A program made the position numbers and the translations under genes. This document shows, one piece after another, positions 21,473-28,905 of a stretch of DNA of 37,297 bases. Under the pieces are notes generated by a model. That model was not told where the DNA came from, did no database searches, and saw only the letters and a list, made by a program, of their open reading frames with translations. The stretch is from Streptosporangiaceae bacterium. GTDB lineage: Bacteria > Actinomycetota > Actinomycetes > Streptosporangiales > Streptosporangiaceae. The first letter of the stretch is position 1. Each line of letters starts with the position of its first letter. Where the stretch lies: assembly GCA_025934635.1 (NCBI GenBank), contig JAICWX010000055.1:1-37297 (forward strand), read 5' to 3'.

Positions 21473-22555
21473 ATGCCGCTCGATCACTACGTCACCCTCG
21501 GCCGGTCCGGCCTGCGGGTCAGCCCGTTCGCGCTCGGCGCGATGACCTTCGGAACCGATCCCCCGGGCGCCGGGTGCAGCGTCGAGGAGTCCGAGAAGAT
21601 CCTGGCGGCCTATCTGGACCTGGGCGGGAACTTCATCGATACCGCCAACTTCTACACGAACGGCCACTCCGAGAAGATCCTCGGCGACTACTTCGCCGCG
21701 CATCCGGGACAGCGCCAGCACGTGGTGCTGGCGTCGAAGTTCTTCGGCAACCTCTTCCCCGGTGACCCCAACGGCGGCGGCGCCGGGCGCGGCTCGGTCA
21801 TCGCCCAGGTCGACGAGTCACTGCGCCGCCTGCAGACCGGCTACCTCGACCTGTACTGGTTGCACAACTGGGACCGGAGCACCCCGATCGAGGAAACCAT
21901 GCGGGCCCTTGACGACCTGGTACGCGCGGGCAAGATCCGGTATCTCGGCTTCTCCAACACCCCCGCCTGGCTGACCGCCCGGGCCCAGCTGATGGCGCAG
22001 CTGAAGGGCTGGACCCCGCTGATCGCGCTGCAGGTCGAGTACTCGCTGCTGGCCCGGACGGTCGAGGCCGAGCTCGCCCCGCTCGCGCTGGACCAGGGCC
22101 TGGCCCTGGTGCCGTGGAGCCCGCTGAAGAACGGCTTCCTGTCCGGCAAGTACCGGCGCGGCCGCCAGGTCACCGACTCCGTCCGGACGGCCCACGTCGG
22201 CGGCCCCCGCGAGGACGAGTACGCCGTGATCGACGCCGTGGCCGCGGTCGCGGACGAGCTCGGGACCACGTCGGCGGCGGTGTCGCTGGCCTGGCTGCGA
22301 GCCCGGGAGGGCACCGTCGTGCCGATCGTCGGCGCCCGCCGGGTGGAGCACCTCCGGGACAACCTGGGCGGCCTGGAGGTGCCGCTTACCCCCGCGCACC
22401 TGCGCGCGCTGGACGAGGTCTCGGCTCCGGTGCTTGGCTATCCGGCCCCGATGCACGGCGCGCTGCGGGCGATGCTGCAGTTCGCCGGGACCACGGTCGA
22501 CGGCGAGGCGTCGGCGGTGTACCCGCCGCTGGCGCAGAGCAGCGTTCGTTACTAG
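21473..22555 (+). CDS. Aldo/keto reductase
   Basis: This is a 360-residue NADPH-dependent reductase of aldehydes and ketones, (alpha/beta)8 barrel. The catalytic tetrad is Asp56 (FIDTANFY), Tyr61, Lys89 (LASKF) and His131 (YWLHNWD). The C-terminal part has the cofactor-phosphate motif around VPIVGARRVEHLRDN. It matches the AKR11-13-like group (YghZ/IolS type). The ATG at 21473 follows GGAGAG at 9 nt; an upstream in-frame ATG at 21380 lacks one. It is divergent from the AraC gene across 154 nt, and regulation by it is likely. The substrate is unknown. Confidence 0.93.
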   Translation: MPLDHYVTLGRSGLRVSPFALGAMTFGTDPPGAGCSVEESEKILAAYLDLGGNFIDTANFYTNGHSEKILGDYFAAHPGQRQHVVLASKFFGNLFPGDPNGGGAGRGSVIAQVDESLRRLQTGYLDLYWLHNWDRSTPIEETMRALDDLVRAGKIRYLGFSNTPAWLTARAQLMAQLKGWTPLIALQVEYSLLARTVEAELAPLALDQGLALVPWSPLKNGFLSGKYRRGRQVTDSVRTAHVGGPREDEYAVIDAVAAVADELGTTSAAVSLAWLRAREGTVVPIVGARRVEHLRDNLGGLEVPLTPAHLRALDEVSAPVLGYPAPMHGALRAMLQFAGTTVDGEASAVYPPLAQSSVRY

Positions 22556-22673
22556 CGAGGTCGGCGGCATTTTAAAGATCTGCGGCGTCAAACGCCTCGT
22601 CAAACACCCGGGAGGTTCAGTGGGCTTACCGAGCGCGGCGCAGGCCACGCATATGACCGAAAGGAACGGGGAA

Positions 22674-22925
22674 ATGGCACTGTTCATGGACGTGCACCAC
22701 ATCGAGGGCGGAGTGTCGGCGGCCGACGCCGCCGGCGCGCACCAGGCTGACCTGGCGACCCAGGGAGCGTACGGGGTGAACTACATGCGCTACTGGGTGG
22801 ACGAGGAAGCCGGGAAGATCTTCTGCCTGGTCGAGGCGCCGGACGCGGAGACGGCGAACACGGTGCACCGGGAGGCGCACGGTCTGGTGGCCGACGAGAT
22901 CTACCCCGTCACTGAGAACGCCTAG
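22674..22925 (+). CDS. DUF4242 (SCO4226-like, nickel-binding) protein
   Basis: This is an 83-residue ferredoxin-like-fold protein. The start FMDVHHIEGG, the middle NYMRYWVDEEAGKIFCLVEAPDAETANTVHREAHG and the ending ADEIYPV are the DUF4242 pattern of Streptomyces SCO4226, reported to bind nickel through an N-terminal His-His. The family's physiological role is unclear. The ATG at 22674 is preceded by AAGGAAC about 9 nt upstream; the ATG at 22653 is less suited. A 36-bp palindrome follows the stop, then a BTAD regulator. DUF4242 genes beside such regulators occur in other actinomycetes, so a sensor or effector relation is possible. Confidence 0.88.
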   Translation: MALFMDVHHIEGGVSAADAAGAHQADLATQGAYGVNYMRYWVDEEAGKIFCLVEAPDAETANTVHREAHGLVADEIYPVTENA

Positions 22926-22946
22926 AGCTGCCCTTTTGTTCGGATT

Positions 22947-22982
22947 GTCCGGGGCCCGGCGGCGCGCCGCCGGGCCCCGGAC
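22947..22982. terminator. 36-bp perfect palindrome, strong terminator or attenuator hairpin
   Basis: Two fully complementary 18-bp arms, GTCCGGGGCCCGGCGGCG and its exact complement, abut with no spacer. It lies 21 nt after the DUF4242 stop and 20 nt before the BTAD-regulator start. There is no T-tract, as is common for actinobacterial terminators. Because it sits between two codirectional genes, it could also reduce read-through into the regulator. Confidence 0.75.
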
Positions 22983-23002
22983 CGTGCGACCATGCGGAGA
23001 CG

Positions 23003-24778
23003 ATGAGCGTTGCCATCCAGCTCCTGGGCCACCCGCATATGACGCGCGGGTCCGGAGACACGTACCGGTTCCGGAGCCGCAAGAGCTGGGGCCTGCTGGC
23101 GTACCTGATCTTGAGCGAGCACGCGCCGGCCCGCCGCCAGCTCGCTTCGCTGCTGTTCGCGGGCGCTGACGACCCCGTCCGGGCGCTGCGGTGGTGCCTG
23201 GCCGAGATCCGGCGCGCGCTGGGCGACGACGGGTCCGTCGACGGTGACCCGGTGACGCTCCGGCTTCCGCCCGGCTCGGTGGTCGACGTCCAGGTGGTGA
23301 CCAAGGGCAGCTGGGCCGATGCCGTCACCCTGCCCGGCCTGGGAGCAGACCTGCTCGTGGGCACCGCCGTCAAGGGCGCGGCCGCCTTCGAGACGTGGCT
23401 GCTCGCCCAGCAGCGGCACGCGGCCGCCGCGTCCGAGGCGATCCTGCACGAGGCCGCCCTGGGGTCGATGGCGCGCGGCACGCTCGCCGAAGCCACCGGC
23501 TACGCGGCCCGCACCGCCGCGATGAGCCCGCTCGACGAGAACCACCAGGCCCTGCTCATCAGGCTGTACCGGATGGCGGGCGACGATGACGCCGCGGCGA
23601 AGCAGCTCGCCGCGTTCACGAAGGTCCTCGCGACCGAGCTCGGCGTGGCTCCCGGCCCCGTCGTCCAGGCCGCCTGGCGCGAGCCCCGGTATGCCAGCGA
23701 CGAGATTGCCGACGAGGCCACGATCGAGGCGGTCGCCGAAGCCGGGGCGGCCGCCGTGTCCGCCGGCGCGGTCGAGGCCGGGGTCCACTCGCTGCGGACC
23801 GCCGCGCGGATGGCCGACGGCGCCGGCGCGACCCGGCTGCGGATCAGCACCCGGCTCGCGCTGGCGGAGGCGCTGATCCACGCGCTCGGCGGGCTCGACG
23901 AACCAGGGCTGGCCGCCCTGCACGAGGCCGACGAGATCGCGCTGGCCCACGAGCTTCCCGGTGCGGCGGCCCAGGCCCGGGCCGAGCTCGGATACGTGAA
24001 CTTCCTGCGCGGCCGGTACGACCGGGCCGAGCTGTGGCTCACCGACGCCCTCGAGTTCGCCGGGGACTCCCCGTCGGTGCGGGCGAAGGCCCTGGCCTAC
24101 CTGGGCAGCGTCGCCAGCGACCGGGCCGACTATCGCCGCGCCGCCGGGCTCCTGGAGCAGGCCGTCACGCTGTCGCAGGCGGCCGGGGAACCACGGCGGC
24201 AGGCGTACGCCCTGTCCATGCTGGGCCGGATCAGCCTGTTCCGCGGTGCCCTGGATACCGCCGCCAGCCAGCTCGACGCGTCCATCGAGCTGGCCGAGCG
24301 TGACCACTGGCTGGCGTTCCTGCCCTGGCCCCAGGCTCTGCGGGGTGAGGTCCAGCTGGCCCGGGCCGACCCGGCCGGGGCGGCCGTGCTCCTCCGGCAC
24401 GCCTTCGCCCGGGCCTGCCAGCTCGGTGATCCCTGCTGGGAAGGGATGTCCGCCCGGGGCCTGGCCCTGGTGGCCGAAGCACAAGACGATACCGAACGGG
24501 CCTTCGAGCTTCTGGCCGATGCCCGCTCCCGCTGCAATCGGCTGGCCGACCCGTATCTGTGGCTCGACGTCTACATCCTCGACGCGCAGTGCGAGCTCGG
24601 CCTGCGGCATGGTCACGCGGACGTCAGCGGCTGGGTCGAGACGATGCGGAAGCTGGCGTCGAGGATGGATATGAAGGAGCTGGCCCTGCGCTCGCTACGG
24701 CACGGCGCCGCCCTCGGATACGACGGCGATGCGGCTGCGGCAGCGGTGCTGGCCGAGGAGATCGACGCCCGCCTTTAA
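23003..24778 (+). CDS. SARP/AfsR-like regulator with BTAD and TPR domains
   Basis: This is a 591-residue transcription factor. Residues about 1-95 form the OmpR-like winged helix with RSRKSWGLLAYLILSEHAPARRQLASLLF. Residues about 96-220 form the bacterial transcriptional activator domain, with DENHQALLIRLYRMAGDDDAAAKQLAAF and ATELGVAPGP as its hallmarks. Residues about 230-591 are a run of helical TPR-like hairpins (DYRRAAGLLEQAVTLSQAAGEP and similar). It lacks the NB-ARC ATPase of full AfsR. The ATG at 23003 follows GGAGAC closely. Its regulon is unknown; the upstream DUF4242 gene is the likely partner. The 3' end is 18 bp from a convergent gene. Confidence 0.9.
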   Translation: MSVAIQLLGHPHMTRGSGDTYRFRSRKSWGLLAYLILSEHAPARRQLASLLFAGADDPVRALRWCLAEIRRALGDDGSVDGDPVTLRLPPGSVVDVQVVTKGSWADAVTLPGLGADLLVGTAVKGAAAFETWLLAQQRHAAAASEAILHEAALGSMARGTLAEATGYAARTAAMSPLDENHQALLIRLYRMAGDDDAAAKQLAAFTKVLATELGVAPGPVVQAAWREPRYASDEIADEATIEAVAEAGAAAVSAGAVEAGVHSLRTAARMADGAGATRLRISTRLALAEALIHALGGLDEPGLAALHEADEIALAHELPGAAAQARAELGYVNFLRGRYDRAELWLTDALEFAGDSPSVRAKALAYLGSVASDRADYRRAAGLLEQAVTLSQAAGEPRRQAYALSMLGRISLFRGALDTAASQLDASIELAERDHWLAFLPWPQALRGEVQLARADPAGAAVLLRHAFARACQLGDPCWEGMSARGLALVAEAQDDTERAFELLADARSRCNRLADPYLWLDVYILDAQCELGLRHGHADVSGWVETMRKLASRMDMKELALRSLRHGAALGYDGDAAAAAVLAEEIDARL

Positions 24779-24796
24779 TAGCTGCCTGGCGTCCGT

Positions 24797-25825
24797 TCAG
24801 AGCGTGATGGCGAGCTTGCCCCGGACCTGCCCGGCGTGCAGGCGGCCGATGGCCTGGGGTGCTTCGGTGAGCGGGACGGTCCCGTCGACGGCCGGGATGA
24901 CCTGCCCGGATTCGGCGAGCTGGCGCAGCGTATCGAGGTCGGCCGGGCGGGGCCTGGAGATGAACATAGTCAGCCGCTGGCGGACCAGGGGCGAGAGCGC
25001 CAGCGCGCGGAGTTGCCGTCCGACCCCGGTCCACCGGCCCCCTTCGCCGCCCGCGATGACGAGCGTCCCGCGGGGGACCAGCGCCCGCCGCAGCCGCGAC
25101 AGCTTCGTGTTCCCGGCGATGTCGAAGATCAGGTCGTAGCGCCGGCGGCCGTCGGCGAAGTCGGCCTGGGTGTAGTCGATGACGTGATCGGCGCCGAGAG
25201 CGCGGACCAGATCGGTCTTGGCGGTGCGGCAGACCCCGGTGACCTCGGCCCCGAATACCTTCGCCAGCTGGACGGCGTAACTGCCGACGCCGCCGGAGGC
25301 TCCGATGACCAGGACCTTCTGACCCGGCCGGATGCGCCCGGCGTCACGCAGGCCCTGCAGGGCGGTGAGCCCGGATACCGCGAAGGCGGCGGCCTGCGCG
25401 AAGCTCAGCGCGGCCGGCTTACGGGCCAGCTTGCCTTCCCGCGCGGCGGCGTACTCGGCGAACGAGCCGCGGGCCAGGCCGAACACCTCCTCGCCGGCCG
25501 CAAACCTGGTCACCCCCGGGCCAGTCGCGACGACGGTGCCCGCCACGTCCATCCCCGGCACGCGGCTCCGCGGCCCGCGGAATCCGAAGCCCAGTCGCAT
25601 CAGGTACGGCTGGCCCGCCATCAGGTGCCAGGTGCCGCGGTCCACTCCGGCGGCCCGGACCCGCACCAGGACCTCGCCGGCGGCGAGACCGGGCCGGGCG
25701 ATCCGCTCCAGCCGCATCACGTCCTCCGGCACGGTGCCGTACCGGCGCTGCACGATCGCCTGCATCGTCTCCTGGCCATCCGCCGCGGCCGGTCCGGCCG
25801 GCCGCGCTGCGTGTGCTGTTTTCAT
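24797..25825 (-). CDS. Zinc-independent quinone oxidoreductase-like alcohol dehydrogenase (MDR)
   Basis: This 342-residue NAD(P)H-dependent oxidoreductase of the medium-chain family has the GroES-like N-terminal domain (about 22-150), with VRVRAAGVDRGTWHLMAG and GMDVAGTVVATGPGV. The Rossmann part has VIGASGGVGSYAVQLAKVFGAEVTGV (about 172-197). No structural-zinc cysteine lobe is present, so it is a QOR-type quinone or enone reductase. The ATG at 25825 follows GGGAGAGG at about 3 nt. It is divergent from a TetR gene over two operator-like dyads, so reactive aldehydes or quinones may induce it; that is inference. Confidence 0.92.
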   Translation of the reverse strand: MKTAHAARPAGPAAADGQETMQAIVQRRYGTVPEDVMRLERIARPGLAAGEVLVRVRAAGVDRGTWHLMAGQPYLMRLGFGFRGPRSRVPGMDVAGTVVATGPGVTRFAAGEEVFGLARGSFAEYAAAREGKLARKPAALSFAQAAAFAVSGLTALQGLRDAGRIRPGQKVLVIGASGGVGSYAVQLAKVFGAEVTGVCRTAKTDLVRALGADHVIDYTQADFADGRRRYDLIFDIAGNTKLSRLRRALVPRGTLVIAGGEGGRWTGVGRQLRALALSPLVRQRLTMFISRPRPADLDTLRQLAESGQVIPAVDGTVPLTEAPQAIGRLHAGQVRGKLAITL

Positions 25826-25841
25826 TGGCCTCTCCCTTTCT

Positions 25842-25878
25842 TACTTACGCTGTAAGTACAGTAAGCTTACGGTGTAAG
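25842..25878. promoter_or_regulatory. Twin TetR operator, CTTAC-N3-GTAAG dyads
   Basis: Two dyads, TACTTAC-GCT-GTAAGTA (25842-25858) and CTTAC-GGT-GTAAG (25866-25878), have centres 22 bp apart, about two helical turns. They lie between the QOR-like gene and the TetR gene. The AT-richness of the block suggests that promoter elements are embedded. Cooperative binding of two dimers is plausible. Confidence 0.75.
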
Positions 25879-25903
25879 TAATGTCAAGTTTTAAGGGGAA
25901 CTG

Positions 25904-26575
25904 ATGGCGGCGACAGGGCAGGCCGACACCCGGCGGGCGCCGCTGAGCCGTGACCAGGTGCTGCGGGCCGCGGTCACCCTGGCCGACGAGGGCGGTATCG
26001 GGGCGCTGAGCATGCGCAAGCTCGGCCAGGCGCTCGGGGTCGAGGCGATGTCGCTGTACAACCACGTGGCCGATAAGGGCGACCTGCTCGACGGGATGAT
26101 CGACGTCGTGTTCGGCGAGATCGGCCTGCCGTCCGGTGATGACGGGTGGAAGCAGGCCATGCGCCGGCGCGCCATCTCCGCCCGTGAGGTCCTGGGCCGC
26201 CACCGGTGGGCGATCGGCCTGATGGAATCGCGGCGCTCCCCCGGCCCGGCCACGCTCCGGCACCATGACGCCGTACTCGGATGCCTGCGCGTAGCGGGCT
26301 TCTCGGTCGAGCTGACCGCCCACGCCTATTCCCTGCTCGACAGCTACATCTACGGGTTCGCCCTGCAGGAGGCGAGCCTGCCGTTCGACACGGGGGAAGA
26401 GGCAGCGCAGGTCGCACAGGACATCAGCGCGATGATGCCAGGCGGGGAGTACCCCTACCTCGCCGAGATAGCCGCTGTGCACGTGATCCAGCCTGGCTAC
26501 CAGTACGGCCAGGAGTTCGAAACGGGCCTCGACCTCATCCTGGACGCGCTCGAGCGGGCGGCGGCCGGGCGCTAA
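25904..26575 (+). CDS. TetR-family repressor (TetR_C-type)
   Basis: This is a 223-residue regulator. The HTH (about 14-62) reads [54 protein letters not shown], the MRKLAxxLGVxxMSLYxHVxxKxxLLD pattern typical of the class that includes TetR itself. The C-terminal helices carry several Trp/His/Tyr candidates for ligand contacts. The ATG at 25904 has AAGGGG about 6 nt upstream. It is divergent from the QOR-like gene across two dyads, so that gene is its probable target. Confidence 0.92.
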   Translation: MAATGQADTRRAPLSRDQVLRAAVTLADEGGIGALSMRKLGQALGVEAMSLYNHVADKGDLLDGMIDVVFGEIGLPSGDDGWKQAMRRRAISAREVLGRHRWAIGLMESRRSPGPATLRHHDAVLGCLRVAGFSVELTAHAYSLLDSYIYGFALQEASLPFDTGEEAAQVAQDISAMMPGGEYPYLAEIAAVHVIQPGYQYGQEFETGLDLILDALERAAAGR

Positions 26576-26743
26576 CACGAGCCACTGTCGCACCAGAGCT
26601 TGGCGCATTCATGGGCTCCTGCCCGTCTCCTGGTTCACAGTCGGCGCTATCGTTTCTTTTTTCACATTCTGGTCATTAACTGGAAATTCACGACAATGTT
26701 CGGTACTGTATTCTAAACAATCTTCCTCCGAACGGGGTGGCGC

Positions 26744-28882
26744 GTGGACTCAGGTTCCGCTTCTCCTGTTCCCGGGCCCGGTGAGGACCCGGGGTTCATT
26801 CCCGCCGGTCCGGTCAGCGACTCGGCAGTCTGGGAGCCGGTGATCACCCGCCCCGATCCGATGTCGCCCGGCGAGTGGGAGGCACTGCTGGCGGCCTGCG
26901 TGGATGAGGTCGAGCCGCCCGGAGATGACGATGAGGAGTACCTGGATCCGGAGAGCTGTGTCCCGCCGCCGGATGATGACCTGGCCGCGATCGCGGCTGA
27001 GGCCGATCAGCTCACGGCGGAGCGTTTCGCGGACGAGCAGTTCCTGGCCCGGGTGCAGACCGCGGAGCTGGCCGGGCAAGTCGCCGCGGGCCAGGCGCGC
27101 ACACGGGGTCCCCGCGGCCCGGGCCTGCCCGGGTCGGCGGATCTTGTTCCCGGTATCTCGGGTGGCCCAGCCGGCGGGTTCGGGGCCGGGGAGTGCCTGG
27201 ATGCCGCGCCGGGATCGGCGACCCTGCATTCTTTTATCGAGACGGCGGTTCAAAGCGGCCGGCTGGGTGAGGCGTCCGAGGATGAGATCATCGGCTTGAT
27301 CACGGCGGCTGACCGGGCCGAGGCGGCCGCCTGTTACCTGAAGCATGCCGCGGCGGCGGAACTGATCCGGCGGCCCCCCGCGCCCGGCTGTACCCGGCAG
27401 GGCCGGTCACAGATGCCGGAGGCATACCTGGACTCAGCCGGCGACGAGATCAGATGGGCGCTGGCGGAGACCCGGGCCGTGGCGGACGGGGTGCTGTGGC
27501 TGGCGCACGACCTGGAGGTCAAGCTGCCCGGGACCGCCGCGCTGTTCCGGGGCGGGCTGCTGCGGCACGCCAAGGTCGCCATCATCGCCCGGCAGCTGGC
27601 GCTGCTGGACCCGGGCGAGGCCCGGCAGGCCGAGCGGCTGATCCTGGACCGGGCCCGGGGCTTGAGCCCGGCCGCGCTGCGCCGCGCCGCCGCCCTGGCC
27701 GCCGCGCAGGTCAACCCGGCCACGGCGAAGAAGCGGCGGGAGCACGGCGCCCGGGACGCGCGGGTGGAACGGTGGCGGGAAGACTCCGGCAACGCGGGCA
27801 TCGCGGGGCGGGAGCTCCCGGCCGCGCAGGTCCTGGCGATGGACCAGCGCATCACCTGGTGGGCCCGGCAGCTCGCCGCCGCCGGTGTGCAGGGCGGGAT
27901 GGACCTGCTCCGCGCCCGCGCCCTGACCGACCTGCTGCTGGACCAGGACTCCCGCCCCGCCGTCCGCGGCACGACCCCGCATGATGCCGGGGCGGATCAC
28001 CCCGCCGGGCCGCACCGGGCACCCGGCTCCGGCGCAGGACCGGCCCCCGGCACAGGCCCGGTCCCCGGCGGGAGCCCTGGTGGGTACGCCGGCGGGGTCC
28101 CCGCCGGGTTCGCCGGGCGGAACCACCTCACCATCCCGCTGGCCACCCTGCTCGGCCTCGCTAACCGGCCCGGGGAACTGGACGGCCTTGGCCCGGTGGA
28201 CCCGTGGCTCGCCCGTGACCTGGCCCGCTCATCGGCCGCTCACCCGCAGACGACCTGGTGCCTGACCATCACCGACCACCGGGGCCGCGCCACCGGCCAC
28301 GCCTGCGCCCGCCCCGAACCCCGCTACCGCACCACCAGCCAGAGCCGCAGCGTGAACCAGGCCCGGGCCCGGTCACCGGACCGCGCCGGGACACAGCAGA
28401 ACCATCCGCCACCCGGCGCCACCTGCCCGCCCGGCGCCACCAGCACCGGGTTCACCCTCACCCCCGCCGGACCCGGGCCGCCCGGCGGATACGGAACCTG
28501 GCGGTTCACCACCGGAGTCCCCGGCCAGCGGGCCTGGACCATCGACATCCACCCGATCCCCGCCGGCGATTGCGACCACCGCTACCAGGCCAGCGGCCAC
28601 GACCCCGGCGCCAGGCTCCGCCACCTGACCCAGATCCGGCACGCGACCTGCACCGCCCCCATGTGCGGACGCCCCTCCACCCGTGCCGACTTCGAGCACA
28701 ACATCCCGCACCAAGCAGGCGGCCGCACGTGCCTGTGTAATGGCGGCCCTAAATGTAGACACGACCATCAGCTCAAGCAAGACCCCCGCTGGAAGGTAGA
28801 ACAGCACCCCGGCGGAACCTTCACCTGGACCACCCCCGCCGGACGCCAGTACACCACCGGACCCACCGAGTACCCCATATAA
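26744..28882 (+). CDS. DUF222/HNH endonuclease-domain protein (13E12-like)
   Basis: This is a 712-residue protein. An acidic N-terminal region (1-150) is followed by the DUF222 helical domain (about 190-400), with WLAHDLEVKLPGTAALFRGGLLRHAKVAIIARQLALLDP. A Gly/Pro linker (about 415-460) follows, then a second region ending in an HNH-type module (about 635-675) with MCGRPS, FEHNIPHQAGG and CRHDHQLKQ, whose His-Asn-His and Cys pairs suggest metal binding. The family is abundant and multicopy in actinobacteria, and its function is poorly known. GTG at 26744 follows a GGGGTGG. The upstream 167 nt are AT-rich with no gene. I see no intron or terminal repeat around it. Confidence 0.9.
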   Translation: MDSGSASPVPGPGEDPGFIPAGPVSDSAVWEPVITRPDPMSPGEWEALLAACVDEVEPPGDDDEEYLDPESCVPPPDDDLAAIAAEADQLTAERFADEQFLARVQTAELAGQVAAGQARTRGPRGPGLPGSADLVPGISGGPAGGFGAGECLDAAPGSATLHSFIETAVQSGRLGEASEDEIIGLITAADRAEAAACYLKHAAAAELIRRPPAPGCTRQGRSQMPEAYLDSAGDEIRWALAETRAVADGVLWLAHDLEVKLPGTAALFRGGLLRHAKVAIIARQLALLDPGEARQAERLILDRARGLSPAALRRAAALAAAQVNPATAKKRREHGARDARVERWREDSGNAGIAGRELPAAQVLAMDQRITWWARQLAAAGVQGGMDLLRARALTDLLLDQDSRPAVRGTTPHDAGADHPAGPHRAPGSGAGPAPGTGPVPGGSPGGYAGGVPAGFAGRNHLTIPLATLLGLANRPGELDGLGPVDPWLARDLARSSAAHPQTTWCLTITDHRGRATGHACARPEPRYRTTSQSRSVNQARARSPDRAGTQQNHPPPGATCPPGATSTGFTLTPAGPGPPGGYGTWRFTTGVPGQRAWTIDIHPIPAGDCDHRYQASGHDPGARLRHLTQIRHATCTAPMCGRPSTRADFEHNIPHQAGGRTCLCNGGPKCRHDHQLKQDPRWKVEQHPGGTFTWTTPAGRQYTTGPTEYPI

Positions 28883-28905
28883 GTCCCGTGCGGGATAGTA
28901 CGGAT

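Noticed and set aside
20392..25825. Biosynthetic gene cluster around the aldo/keto reductase, SARP-like regulator and dehydrogenase
   Set aside because: No polyketide, peptide, terpene or other core enzyme is present; the pairs are separately regulated and divergent.
26744..28882. DUF222/HNH gene as a homing endonuclease or mobile element
   Set aside because: No intron, terminal repeats, target duplication or disrupted gene is seen around it, and the family is common and usually stationary.
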